A program made the position numbers and the translations under genes. From positions 76,600,762 through 76,664,761 of the forward strand of contig CM065805.1 of the NCBI GenBank assembly GCA_033398695.1: 64,000 nt of DNA, given 5' to 3'. Under the pieces are notes generated by a model. The model was not told where the DNA came from and searched no databases. It saw only the letters and a list, made by a program, of their open reading frames with translations. This document shows positions 11,470 through 21,747 of the stretch, in pieces (the stretch's first letter is position 1; each line of letters starts with the position of its first letter). This DNA comes from Orobanche coerulescens. Its lineage: Eukaryota; Streptophyta; Magnoliopsida; Lamiales; Orobanchaceae.

Positions 11470-12200
11470 ACATCGGTTTAACGAAAATCGATGTAAAAAT
11501 TAAAAATACGGTCAATTTACATCGGTTATCAAATAAAACCGATGTAAAAAATAAAATTTTGGTCAATTTACATCGGTTGTTCAAATAACCGATGTAAAAT
11601 TATTATATATTTACATCGGTTGTCCAAATAACCGATGTAAAAACTAAAATTACTATATTTTACATCGGTTGTTAAAATAACCGATGTAAAAAATTATATA
11701 TTTACATCGGTTGTCCAAATAACCGATGTAAAAATTAAAATTATTATATTTTTACATCGGTTGTTCAAATAAGCGATGTAAAATTATTATACTTTACATC
11801 GGTTGTTCAAATAACCGATGTAAAAACTAAAATTACTATTTTTACATCGGTTGTACAAATAAGCGATGTAAAATTATTATATTTTTACATCGATTGTTCA
11901 AATAACCGATGTAAAATTTATATATTTACATCGGTTGTCCAAATAACCGATCTAAAAATTAAAATTACTATTTTTACATCGGTTGTTATAATAACCGATG
12001 TAAAATTATTATATTTTACATCGATTGTTCAAATAACCGATGTAAAATTTATATATTTACATCGGTTGTTAAATCAACCGATGTAAAAACTAAAATTACT
12101 ATTTTTACATCTCATTGTTCAAATAACCGATGTAAAATTATTATTCTTTTACATCGATTATACAAACAACCGATGTAAAATTTTAAATATTGTAATTTAC
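11470..12200. repeat. TE4 left subterminal repeat array
   Basis: About 17 copies of an inverted-repeat unit TTACATCGGTT-(4-6 nt)-AACCGATGTAA, separated by short AT spacers. In CACTA elements subterminal repeats bind the TnpA-type transposase subunit. Here each unit is itself a hairpin with a short loop such as gttcaaat. Confidence 0.9.
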
Positions 12201-12900
12201 ATAAGTTATTCCAAATTCGATATGAAATAAAGTATTAATTTTAAATCGGTTATAGAATAACCGATGTAAAAATTAAAAATACGATAAATTTACGAGTTAT
12301 TCCAAAATCGATGTAATTAATACTTTTACATCTGTTTTGGAATAAAAATAAAAATGGTAAATTTTACATCGGTTTCTCTAAAATGGTCATAAAATTCTTT
12401 TTTAAAAACATGTATTTTTATTTATGATGATTCTTTAAAATATAAAAGAAATGAAAATTAAAAAATAAATATATAAAATCATTTTTTGTAAATTATACAA
12501 AAATGAATAATATTGATAATCAAAAACGGATGTATAATATAGTAATTTTTTATTGATTTTGAATAAGCGATGTAAAAATTAAAATTAGGTTAATTTACAT
12601 TAGTTATTCCAAAAACAATGTAAAATTAATACTTTTCATCAATATTAGAATAACGCATGTAAATAATAAAAATGGAAAAACTTTACATCGATTCTTCTAA
12701 AACCGTCATAAAATCCTTTTCTTAAAAATATGTATTTTTATTTACGATGATTCTTTAAAATATAAAATAAATGAAAAATAAAAAACAATCTAAAAAAAAT
12801 CATTTTTTCCAAAATAATACAAAAAGAATAAAATTAATTTTTTTATTTTTATTTAAAAGGTAGATACCAAAATGTATTTAAATATAATATAAATATAAAG
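12201..12900. other. TE4 AT-rich middle with decayed units
   Basis: AT-rich sequence with weakened copies of the subterminal motif (12230-12390, 12560-12690) and a duplicated segment (cttaaaaatatgtatttttatttacgatgattctttaaaatat type, near 12400 and 12720). No gene is seen. Confidence 0.6.
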
Positions 12901-12914
12901 TGTTCAAACAAATA

Positions 12915-13090
12915 ACTATAGCCTAGTGGTTGGGACTTGACTCCCCAACCCCAAGGTCGAGGGTTCGAATCATTATGGTGACAAAGTGCAATATATTGTT
13001 ATTCCAGGTGCGGGTTCGGGTCGGGTCGGGTCTGAGTGGGTTTCGGGTTGGGCCTTGAAGAATCGGGTTGGGGTCGGGGTGCCAAACCTT
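12915..13090 (+). mobile_element. Candidate tRNA-derived SINE inside TE4
   Basis: An A-box-like TAGCCTAGTGGT (12919-12930) and a B-box GGTTCGAATCA (12962-12972) lie at the spacing of a pol III internal promoter. They are followed by a (GGGTC)-rich stretch (13012-13075). The sequence is GC-richer than the rest of TE4. There is no foldable full tRNA, so a SINE head is the better explanation. No clear TSD or tail was found. Confidence 0.5.
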
Positions 13091-13104
13091 CCATAAAACA
13101 TAGG

Positions 13105-13470
13105 ACATTTTACATCGGTTCTTTTTAAAACCGATGTAAATTTAAGACATTTTACATCGGTTTTGAAAAGAATCGATGTAAATTTAAGACATTTTACATC
13201 GGTTCGTATCAAAACCGATGTACAATGTAAATATTTTTACATCGGTTTTAAAAAGAACCGATGTAAAATGTGAATGTTTTATGACGGTTTTGGAAGAACC
13301 GATGTAAATGTATATTTTTTATGACGGTTTTGGAAGAACCGATGTAAAACGTGAACTTTTACTACGGTTTTAAAACCGTCGTAAAATGTGCCCACTTTCT
13401 ACGACGGTGGATTTTACGACGGTTCCAAAACCGTCGTAGAAACCCTTCCAGAACCGTCGTTAAAACCCCT
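13105..13470. repeat. TE4 right subterminal repeat array
   Basis: Units of TTACATCGGTT...AACCGATGTAA continue, changing near the end to a related unit TTTACGACGGTT...AACCGTCGTAA (13350-13465). The outermost repeats thus differ from the inner ones by a CGACGG/ATCGG core. Confidence 0.85.
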
Positions 13471-13486
13471 TTTTGTAGTAGTGATA

Positions 13487-13600
13487 TCAAGAGATCTTCG
13501 CATTACGTGTGACCTGTGCCAGTGCCAAGCCCCACCTATGAAGTAAGGTATGTGATTTTGTGCCATAATTTAATTACTGGCAAGATGAATTGATAATTTG
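13487..13600 (+). other. TE2 5' leader resumed
   Basis: The sequence tcgcattacgtgtgacctgtg at about 13498-13518 is the counterpart of the TE8 leader near 60525-60555 read on the minus strand. This shows that the DNA beyond TE4 is still TE2 internal sequence. Confidence 0.65.
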
Positions 13601-14010
13601 TTGATCCTTCTGTTGATTTTGTTGGAGTTTATCATGGTATTGATATCCTCTATTGATTTTATTGGAGTTTATCATGGTATTAATATTCTTGATTGGTTTT
13701 GTTGGAGTTTATCATAGTATTGATATTCTCGATTGACTTTGTTGGAGTTTATCATGATGATGATATTCTTGGTTGATTTTGTTGGAGTTTACGATTTTGT
13801 TGATATTCTCGGATTTTATTTTTGGAGTTTATCATTTTATTGATATCCTCGTATTTTATTGGAGTTTATCGTTTTATTGATATTCTCGTATTTTATTTTT
13901 GGAATTTATCATTGTATTGATATTTTTGGATTTAATTGGAGTTTATCTATTGATATTCTCGGATATTGTTAATGAAGTTTATCGTATTATTGATATTCTC
14001 CTGATTAAAC
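13601..14010 (+). repeat. Minisatellite in TE2 internal region
   Basis: About nine imperfect tandem units of 40-50 bp built on TTGGAGTTTATCATG(G/A)TATTGATATTCTC and ending with variants lacking part of the unit. It separates the TE2 leader from the LOG-like sequence. Confidence 0.85.
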
Positions 14011-14240
14011 TTTTGACTGTATATTGGTTCTGACTTTATGTCAAGATACAAGACAATAAAATGGTGTTGAGAATTCTGAATCATATTGACTTTATTATGA
14101 TAGAAATATTATGGGAACAAACTACAATTCAGATACAAACTTAAAATGATGGATTCACGAATAAACCTCACAGAGAGAGTAATAGATCCAAAGCACGTTT
14201 TCGACTCGTGCTAGCATCAGCGCATACGATGCGAATAGCA

Positions 14241-14750
14241 GTTGGATCGGGCTCAAGTATATATGCGAGGAATTTATCGATCAATTCCTCAGTTTGTTGC
14301 ACAAAGAAGGAATCTTCGTGACAGTGGAGATGCAAAACCTTTTTCTACTAGAGAATCCAGAAAAGCGAGGAGGCCATCGAAGAATTCGTCGACGTTAAGT
14401 ATCCCCACCGGTTTTTGGTGGATGTTCATCTGTGAATAGATCCTCCAGCGTATCGAAACTTCCTGGAAGGACGACGAATGCATCAGCATTATCACCCATG
14501 CTAATAATCCGGTCATGTGTGGATAATACTCTAAGTTTATTCCCATAAGTCGGGCCAACAAGTGGTGAATCTGCCAAGGGTTTCAATATTACCCCTAAGA
14601 TTTTTGCATCGCCCATCGAAGCAGAGGCTGCCACACGACCCTTTAAACCTTTAATTCTGCCTCCGTATATTATACTGATTTTTCTTGCAGCCAACACTTC
14701 TCCGAAATTGTCAGCTGCTTTTCGGAAGCGGACATCTTTCCCAAGAGTGA
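14241..14750 (-). pseudogene. LOG-like: LOG-like cytokinin-activating gene, decayed, antisense in TE2
   Basis: LOG enzymes (cytokinin riboside 5'-monophosphate phosphoribohydrolases) release active cytokinin bases from their nucleotide precursors. On the minus strand the family can be followed without introns: FRKAADNFGEVLAARKISII, then YGGRIKGLKGRV, ILGVILKPLA, DAFVVLPGSFDTLEDLF, QMNIHQKPVGILNV, FFDGLLAFLDSLVEKGF and EELIDKFLAYILEPDPT. The signature PGGxGTxxE is degraded to PGSFDTLED. At least two frame changes (near 14440 and 14290) and a small deletion after LEDLF break it, and no start codon is visible before TLGKDVRF. It lies in the TE2 internal region, opposite to the TE2 reading direction. 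Confidence 0.82.
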
Positions 14751-14867
14751 CTCTGATGTTATATAAAGGTGATGATGATATTGGTTTCTCGATGAAGGTA
14801 TGTGATAATGAGAATGAGAATAGCGAAAGAACTTGAATGAGTTGAATACGATTACTTTCTCACTGAT

Positions 14868-14884
14868 ACGACTATTTATAGTGG
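14868..14884 (-). promoter_or_regulatory. TATA-like box upstream of TE2-borne LOG-like sequence
   Basis: On the minus strand CACTATAAATAGTCG lies about 110 bp before the first recognisable LOG codons. It is followed by CT-rich leader sequence, so the copied unit may include the parent promoter. Confidence 0.5.
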
Positions 14885-14889
14885 AAAGG

Positions 14890-15815
14890 CAGCGTGAATC
14901 AAGACAAGTGGAATTACGAATTACGAGAAAAGATTTAAAAAAATCTATAGAATGACACTTGCTTGTGTAGTCGCAGTAAAACGTCATTATTAGTGACATA
15001 TATCAATTTTGGCGGGATACGGAATAGGCGACGAACTGCCTTTGTCCTATGTCCTTAAAAAAAATTCATAGTGGATGAATTATTTATGCAGAGTACACAA
15101 CGTCCAAAGTTGAGAGCAATATGAACGTAGATAGTGCCATATAATATTATTATATTAGTTCAGATTTAATTTCAGAAATGAGAATTTTTGTATTTTGATT
15201 AAATAAAGTGTTGAAATTTGAACTAAAAGGTATCAGTGGCCTTTCAAATAAAAGAAGGAAAAATAGTTATTGAACTCTCAAGAAAATGTGTTATTTTGAG
15301 AAAAGATAAAGTCCGCAGTATATTATTTTAAAGCAAATAATTGAAGTATTTAAAATTCCTATATCGTATTACGATCAGAAATATATTTAAGATAAATATA
15401 TTTTGAACAGTTTATTTTTCAAGTAAGTATTTATAATAATCTCTAAAGGAAGTTATTTCCGAAATGTGATGGCAGTGCAGTTAAAAAAATAAATGATATC
15501 ATAATTCTTGTTGTCTAATTTTGAAACCTTGGAAAATAAGAATTTTAAATGAATATTTTCTTGTGGAACTAATCTTCATACTTCTTTTCGGACGACCTAT
15601 TATTTTGAGTCATAGGTTATAAATATTTTATGCCATCTCTGCCGATATCTTAAACAAGTTATTTTCTTTCAAGGCGTTCATACGTATTGATTAAGAACCT
15701 TGATCATTGAGAATTCTTGATTTAACGGGTACTAGTGAGAATTTCGAAAAGTATATATAGATACTATATGTCAGTTATATGAGTTATAAATTATTGCAAG
15801 CACGAAGATATTGCG
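14890..15815 (+). other. TE2 internal AT-rich non-coding sequence
   Basis: No protein family, RNA gene or repeat array is recognised. The ORF at 14670-14999 minus is only the LOG leader plus flank. The stretch ends with ttgcg (15811-15815), the left TSD of TE5. Confidence 0.6.
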
Positions 15816-18800
15816 TGTAACACCCCCAAAACCCATTGGGTCATTACAGTGCCGTGGACCCCACGCCAGGAGATCCACCAGGCGAACACGACCAAAAATA
15901 TAACTAACTGACCAAAAGGGGAATCTCAGTCCTTACTATGACATCCGAAATAATATTCCGTTATGGAATTTCAACGACAAGCATGGGCCTTCATGGCCAA
16001 AATAAAAATACAACAACATCCACAAGCCTCGCTCGGATAATACAAAAATGACCACAACTAAACAAAACTGGAGTACTCCATACTGACTGATTGACATGAA
16101 CACCAAAACATCTCGGACTAGTATCGCTCGAATGCCTCGTCGCCATCGTCATGCCCCTGTGTCTCAACTCTCCTCTCGCAAGCACCTAAAACATGTAAAC
16201 ATGTTCCGCCTCCACGGGGTCAGTCATCCAGATAATGAATATCAAATACATGTACAACATGATATGCATCCAAAGGCAGAATAAAATGGTACAACAATGA
16301 TAGTACGAGATGCTCACAAATAAAAATAAGAATCGAGCATTCGTGAAACACTATGCCCGCGGCATACGATCGGTACCTGCTCAACAGGTTAGAGCACAAG
16401 TGCCCAGCGGCGAATCATCAATATAGAACACAACCATGAACTATCCGAATGTAAACAAAACCAGAACTGGAATAAATATGAATCACAATGCCCGAAGGCT
16501 CCAACAGAAAAACCAGTATATCACAATGGCCTGAAAGCCACTCAGCTGAAGCTGCCAAAATATCACAATCACCTGAAAGCCACTCAGCCGAATCTGTCAA
16601 TCATCACAATGGCCTGAAGCCAATATAGCCCAAAGCCGTATCATCTGAGGGCCGAAGCCACGGCACGAAGCCGTATCACAATGAGGGCCGAAGCCAAAGA
16701 ACGAAGCCGTATCACAATGAGGTCCGAAGCCACGGCACGAAATCGTATCACAATGAAGGCCGAAGCCACGGCACGAAGCCATATCACAATGAGGGTCGTC
16801 CAATGGCCGTGACCTGCTGAATTGCAGGTGCTGGGAAACCAACCGCGAAGGTTCAAGCCCCAGACTTACCCACGAGCACTAGCCGATACTAGCCTCCAAA
16901 ACACAATTAATCACAAATGGCAATGATCCCAAGATTACCGAATTCAAAAGAATAATAGTGTGCTGCCTAGAGTAGGCCTATACGACAACAATAACTCATG
17001 GATGGGCACCGTCCTCGGCGGTCTCAATTCAAATACCTCGACTGCCTTAGGAATGGCCAATCGAATAAACAATGATACAACGGATGGAATTTATTTTCGA
17101 CAATCCCAATTCAATACGTCGATTACCTTAGAATAGTCAATCGATAAACAACGACACAACGGATGGGAATTACCTTCGATAATCCCAATTCAATACCTCG
17201 ATTGCCTTAGAATGGCCAATCGATAACAACGAAATCATTAGAGCAGATGTCCTGGTGCCTTTAATCAGTTACCGATGACGGAGATGCTAATCGAACACGT
17301 CAATGCCTTCACTCGGCCAATCACAGCATCAATAGCAAAATACCAATATCAATAACAATGATCATAACAATGTCTTAAACCGACATCAATATCAACAACA
17401 ACAACCGATACATCGATAACGCAAACTAGCTATCGACAACAACATCAACAACGAGTATCTCAAAGCCCTGAACGGCTTTCGCCGAACAACAATAACATTT
17501 GGCAAAATTCGCCGAAGGGTATCGTATCAAACAATCCCCTAATATCAACAAAATCATAGAGAGACTAAGTCTCGAAATGGTACAACACATTCATACACAT
17601 ACATGATAACATTAATCTCATTGACTAGTACAAGTATAAAACTTGCCTCAAATCGAAGGCGAGAAACTCCTTCCACGATCAACTTCCTTCCACGAAACGA
17701 CGAACGGCATCCTCCGATGATCACAAGTACTCGAACAACCTTGAATGAAATACAATTCATTCAATAACACAAAATCAATGGAAAACAACACCAATACAGT
17801 CCCGATTCCACCCTGAATCGGTTAAACTCCACCAACGAATATCATAGTTCTCAACTATGAATTCTAATATCCTCCAACACCTCAATGATCGATATGATCA
17901 CCTGTTCTTAACACTTGCGAAAACAATTCAACAAGAATCACTTAAGAACAATCATCAAAACAAACATCTCAAAATGATAATATTACTAATATCATCATCA
18001 ATACCCCAAGAACATCATTATCTCAAAAATCATGATGTCTAAACAATAATCAATCAACAATTCATCATGAATTCGGATTAATCAACAAGATTAAATCAGC
18101 CATTTCAAGATTATGATAATCATTACATAATTCATCATAATTCCTTACAAAAATGGTTAATCATATCAAGAAACACATGATTGTAATAATCTTATCAAGA
18201 TTATATCAAGACCAATCATATCAAGACTATGTTAATCATATAATAATCTTAACATAATCCTTCCTATACATGATTGTAACCTCCAAACATTCTAAAACAT
18301 CAAGAACAATTCCTCCTCAAGACAAAATCATCATGTTCTTCATCACAAGTTATAAAAACTCATCAAGAATCATGATATACTCCAACAATCAATCGATACC
18401 CGAAGAAAACAACAACAACAACATCATACTCGAAAATCACTTGAAGAACAAGAGATTAAGAGAACTTACCAATGAAGAACAAGAAGGACTCTTCAAACAA
18501 CAAAGAAGCACCAACAAGCTTCCAACTTCAAGCTCCAAATCAAGTTATGATGATAAAAAACATGTCGGAAGAGGCTAAATATCAAGAACATGTCCAGAAG
18601 GACAATTCTAGGGAGAGAAAAATGATTTTGGTTCGTGAAGAAATAAAATACGAAACCAAGTTATATAATCTGACAAACACATTATGTATGCTATACAACA
18701 AGCATAACGTACGTAAGGACAATTATGTATGCTATATCAATAACTTAGCGTACGTAATGCTAGTCCAGAACCGCCAGACCAACAATACGAAGACCTTAAC

Positions 18801-19252
18801 GTACGTAAAGAGCCACACTTTATGTACGTTAACAAGCTGCATGGATAACGTATGTAAGGAGCACACCCTAACGTACGTAAAGATCCGTTGACTGCAATAG
18901 TGAGATCTGATCGAAAGATTCCCGGCCCTACCAGCCGAAAGTTGACTCCGAGGAAGGTTCTTACAACCGAACACCCATTACGTACGTAAACCTCCAGGCT
19001 CAACGTACGTAATCTCTACACACTAGCGTACGTAATGCTACACATGTAGCGTACTCTATGGCTATAAACTTAGCCAAAATTCCAAACTCACCAAGCAACA
19101 TCCAAACGACGAAACCAAACCGACGACAAGTAAAAATATTTCGATCCCGAAATATCCTAATACAATATACATTGTATTAGTCCAAAACAACAACCCTTGT
19201 ATAATTATAAATGAAACGAAAAAAAAAAAAAAATTTACCCCCGGATATTACA
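15816..19252 (-). repeat. TE5 LTR 1 (outer left)
   Basis: 3437 bp, starting tgtaacaccccc and ending ccggatattaca. From left to right it holds a minisatellite of a ccgaagccacggcacgaag unit (about 16640-16800), a unit of about 75 bp with gattaccttagaatagtcaat (17030-17240, about three copies), AT-rich sequence, and the promoter with the ACGTACGT cluster (18690-19060). Internal ORFs (for example 18270-18578, 18472-18891) recur in the other LTRs with differing frames and are not supported as genes. Confidence 0.9.
18659..19060 (-). promoter_or_regulatory. TE5 LTR1 promoter: ACGTACGT palindromes plus TATA
   Basis: Roughly ten TAACGTACGTAA-type palindromes (some reduced to tatgtacgtt or acgtatgtaa) lie upstream, on the minus strand, of the TATA-like ATTATATAACTTGG (complement of 18657-18670). 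The same arrangement recurs in LTR2 and LTR3. Confidence 0.65.
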
Positions 19253-19949
19253 TACTCCCCCCCCATAAAAAGAGTTTCGTCCCCGAAACTCAGGGTGCAC
19301 AACTCGAAGTACGAACTATCCATTAGGATATGAAAACAACATATCCAGGAATACTCCTCAATACGAACAACTCCGTCTGTCTAACTGGGCCAACCTCTAG
19401 GGTCCCCGCGTCTCCTCTGCCCGACCATGACGAAAATCGAGTGATAAAAACACTCAACAAAGTGCAGGATCAGTCGAATCATGATTCCTCCACCACAGGC
19501 CAGCCAGAAAGTCATACCACCCGCATGACTCGTAACACCGACGTACACACCCCGCGGGAGCCGCCCATTGTACATGTCTACATTCATCGGTGTACACTTC
19601 CCCGTTCTCGTCGGCATCTGACGCACATGCAAACAATGACTCGTGCCACAAAAGGAAAATAACAACGCAAATATAGTCCTCGGGACCATACCAGTCGCAC
19701 GCCCATGTCCTCACGACTTGGCGTCTCAAATCGCAATGAGCAATTACCCAAATTATCACAAAAATCTCCGGTACAATACCAAAAGGAAAGAAAAACACAT
19801 CACACGACCACAAATCTCAATATTATCAAATATTATCGTTACAAGATAGACCAACAACAAATGGTTCACAACCACAACACTACAATACAAACTGAGTCAA
19901 GCATCAATCTGATAACAAGGAAAATACAAATCAAGGTTACATCTCAAAT
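19253..19949 (-). other. TE5 copy 1 3' untranslated region, PPT and stem-loop
   Basis: Next to LTR1 the minus strand has a G-rich purine tract (complement of 19254-19262). Just upstream is the inverted repeat AGTTTCGGGGACGAAACT (complement of 19273-19290), which also flanks the PPT in TE2, TE6 and TE8. The remainder shows no pol domain. The frames at 19330-19849 are not supported as genes. Confidence 0.7.
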
Positions 19950-21266
19950 CTACCCAAAATCAACATCCTCCAGATCATCGATCTCCTCAATCTCACCGAC
20001 TCGAGGAAAACCCAAACCTGAACTCGTTGCTCCTCCTCGGCTATCCTTTCCTCTGGCTCCAGAAGCCTGATAGGGCCCCTTGGATGAAGTACGAACTGGA
20101 GTAACAAAATCTCTCGAGGCCCGTGAGCTCTCTCGAGACCTACTGGCACTAGAACTCCTGCAATATTTCTGAAGGTGTCCCTGCCTCCCACACAGAAAAC
20201 AAACAATAGCTGGCATAGTACAACGAGTACTGACATGTCCCGCTGAATCACAGTTAAAACAAACAACAGTCGAACTTGTTGCCTGAGAAGAAGATGCTTT
20301 CCCAGCACGAAGATGACTAGAAGATGACCTCTTGGACGTCGGAGCCCGATGTCCCTCTGAACGAACCAGCATTCTAGTCCTCTCACCAGAAGAAACTGAA
20401 GGGTCCTTCCGAGCAAGCTCCTTGATCAAAAGCTCTGATCCAAGAGCCTTCTCAATGAATTCACCAAGTGAGTTTCAATTATGGTTGAACAACTGCATCC
20501 TAAACTGTGGGTTTAGCCTCTTGCTAAAATACTTGATCTTATCCGCCTCAGTACAGATAACAGAAGAAGCAAATTGAAGAAGTTTTTGAAGCTTCTCAGC
20601 AATAACAATAACACCCTCGTCCTCGACGGATTTGGGGTTCAAAACCTCTGACATCTTGGCTTCACGGAGTAGAGCCGGATAATACCTCTCTAACATGAGA
20701 GTCTTGAACTCGCTCCAAACAAAGTCACGGTCGGTGGGATTCACAGAAAGCCACCAAGAGTAAGCGCCCTCACTCAAGTAGTAAGCCGCTACTGTCACCT
20801 TACTCTCTTCAGGACACTGAACCATGTCGAAGAGTTTATCAAAATATTCAAGCCAATGAACAATGTCAGCTGGTTCCGACGAACCCTCAAAAGTAGGCGG
20901 CCTCTGACAAGAGATATCGCCGACTATCTGACTCACTCTCCCGGCCTGTCCATAAAAAGGCACCTGGCATCCCGGATGCGGTAGACCACGAACCGCTAAG
21001 GTCTGTATGGTTTCCATTATCTACGTCATCTGAGTCATCTGGCCCATCATGTCCCTTATAAGCAAGAAAGGGTTGACATAACCACTCTTAGTCTGATCGA
21101 CATCTCGAGTATGATGTCTTGAAGGAGAACCGGTCGCAAAGGTCACATCTCCGGCAGAATTCTGATCCATATCGGCATCTGCACGCGTATAAACATGAGG
21201 TTCTGTGTTCCATCCTGCTCTGCAGCCTTTACCCCCTCTGCCATGTCCTCGAATTCCTCTTTCCAT
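19950..21266 (-). pseudogene. TE5 copy 1 gag
   Basis: A start codon at 21266 opens MERGIRGHGRGG, a Gly/Arg-rich N-terminus. The capsid region follows (PPTFEGSSEPADIVHWLEYF ... AYSWWLSVNPTDRDFVW ... LLREAKMSEVL), then two CCHC knuckles (CFNCDSAGHVSTRC and CFLCGRQGHLQKYC) and the end near 19950. Gag packages element RNA into particles. The frame is continuous except for two in-frame stops: near 21019, where copy 2 has CAG, and near 20475, where copy 2 has TGC. Frames on 19937-20416 minus are a shadow of this gene. Confidence 0.88.
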
Positions 21267-21730
21267 ACAGAAAGAATAACATTTGATCATGATCGTAACT
21301 CAAATACGTCTCAGCGGCCAAATCAGAATGCTAAGTCAATAGCAAAACAAGAGTATACATACTCAACACAGTCACATCAATCATGCTAATCATAGCCAAT
21401 ATAGAACTCAAACGTTCCAAAACAAATAATCATGAGTGAATCATAACACAAATATTACATACAAGTTTCAACAAAATATGGATAATCAATGACATAATGA
21501 ATCTATGAACATAAAGAGAATCGAGTCCTTACACAGGTCATACGAAGCTTTGAGGTCTTGCGATACTAGTCTTCACTAACGACGACTCGATAAAAGAAAG
21601 ACTCATACAGTCGCCCAACTATCACGACTCACAAATCCCGACTGTCCAGATTGTCATAACCTGACAGTCCCACTACTACCGCGTCGGTAGAGCCACATAA
21701 CTCACATATCAGGGTATCTCACAACCCAAT

Positions 21731-21742
21731 GCTCTGATACCA
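21731..21742 (-). other. TE5 copy 1 primer-binding site
   Basis: Minus-strand TGGTATCAGAGC, five bases from the LTR2 edge; initiator tRNA-Met type. It shows that LTR2 serves as the 5' LTR of copy 1. Confidence 0.9.
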
Positions 21743-21747
21743 TCTTT

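Larger units (their letters stand above)
11433..13483. mobile_element. TE4: non-autonomous CACTA (En/Spm) transposon
   Basis: The ends are CACTGCTACAAAA at 11433 and, inverted, CACTACTACAAAA at 13483. They are flanked by a 3-bp TSD ata (11430-11432 and 13484-13486). CACTA termini, a 3-bp TSD and dense subterminal repeats together define the CACTA superfamily. It is 2051 bp long and has no transposase-like frame, so it would need an autonomous partner. It interrupts the 5' leader of TE2. Confidence 0.93.

Noticed and set aside
11470..12200. CRISPR-like array (repeats with short spacers)
   Set aside because: Units are inverted repeats with AT-rich variable-length spacers inside a TSD-flanked CACTA transposon in plant DNA.
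12919..12972. Possible tRNA gene
   Set aside because: A and B boxes are present but no acceptor, D or anticodon stems can be paired; a SINE head fits better.
18270..18891. Two overlapping ORFs in TE5 LTR1 (repeated near 23761-24340 and 41838-42399)
   Set aside because: They recur because the LTR recurs; frames and stops are not conserved in a coding manner and no protein family is recognised.
19937..20416. 159-residue minus ORF rich in Leu/Val/Arg
   Set aside because: Out-of-frame shadow of the TE5 gag C-terminal part, which has both CCHC knuckles in the other frame.
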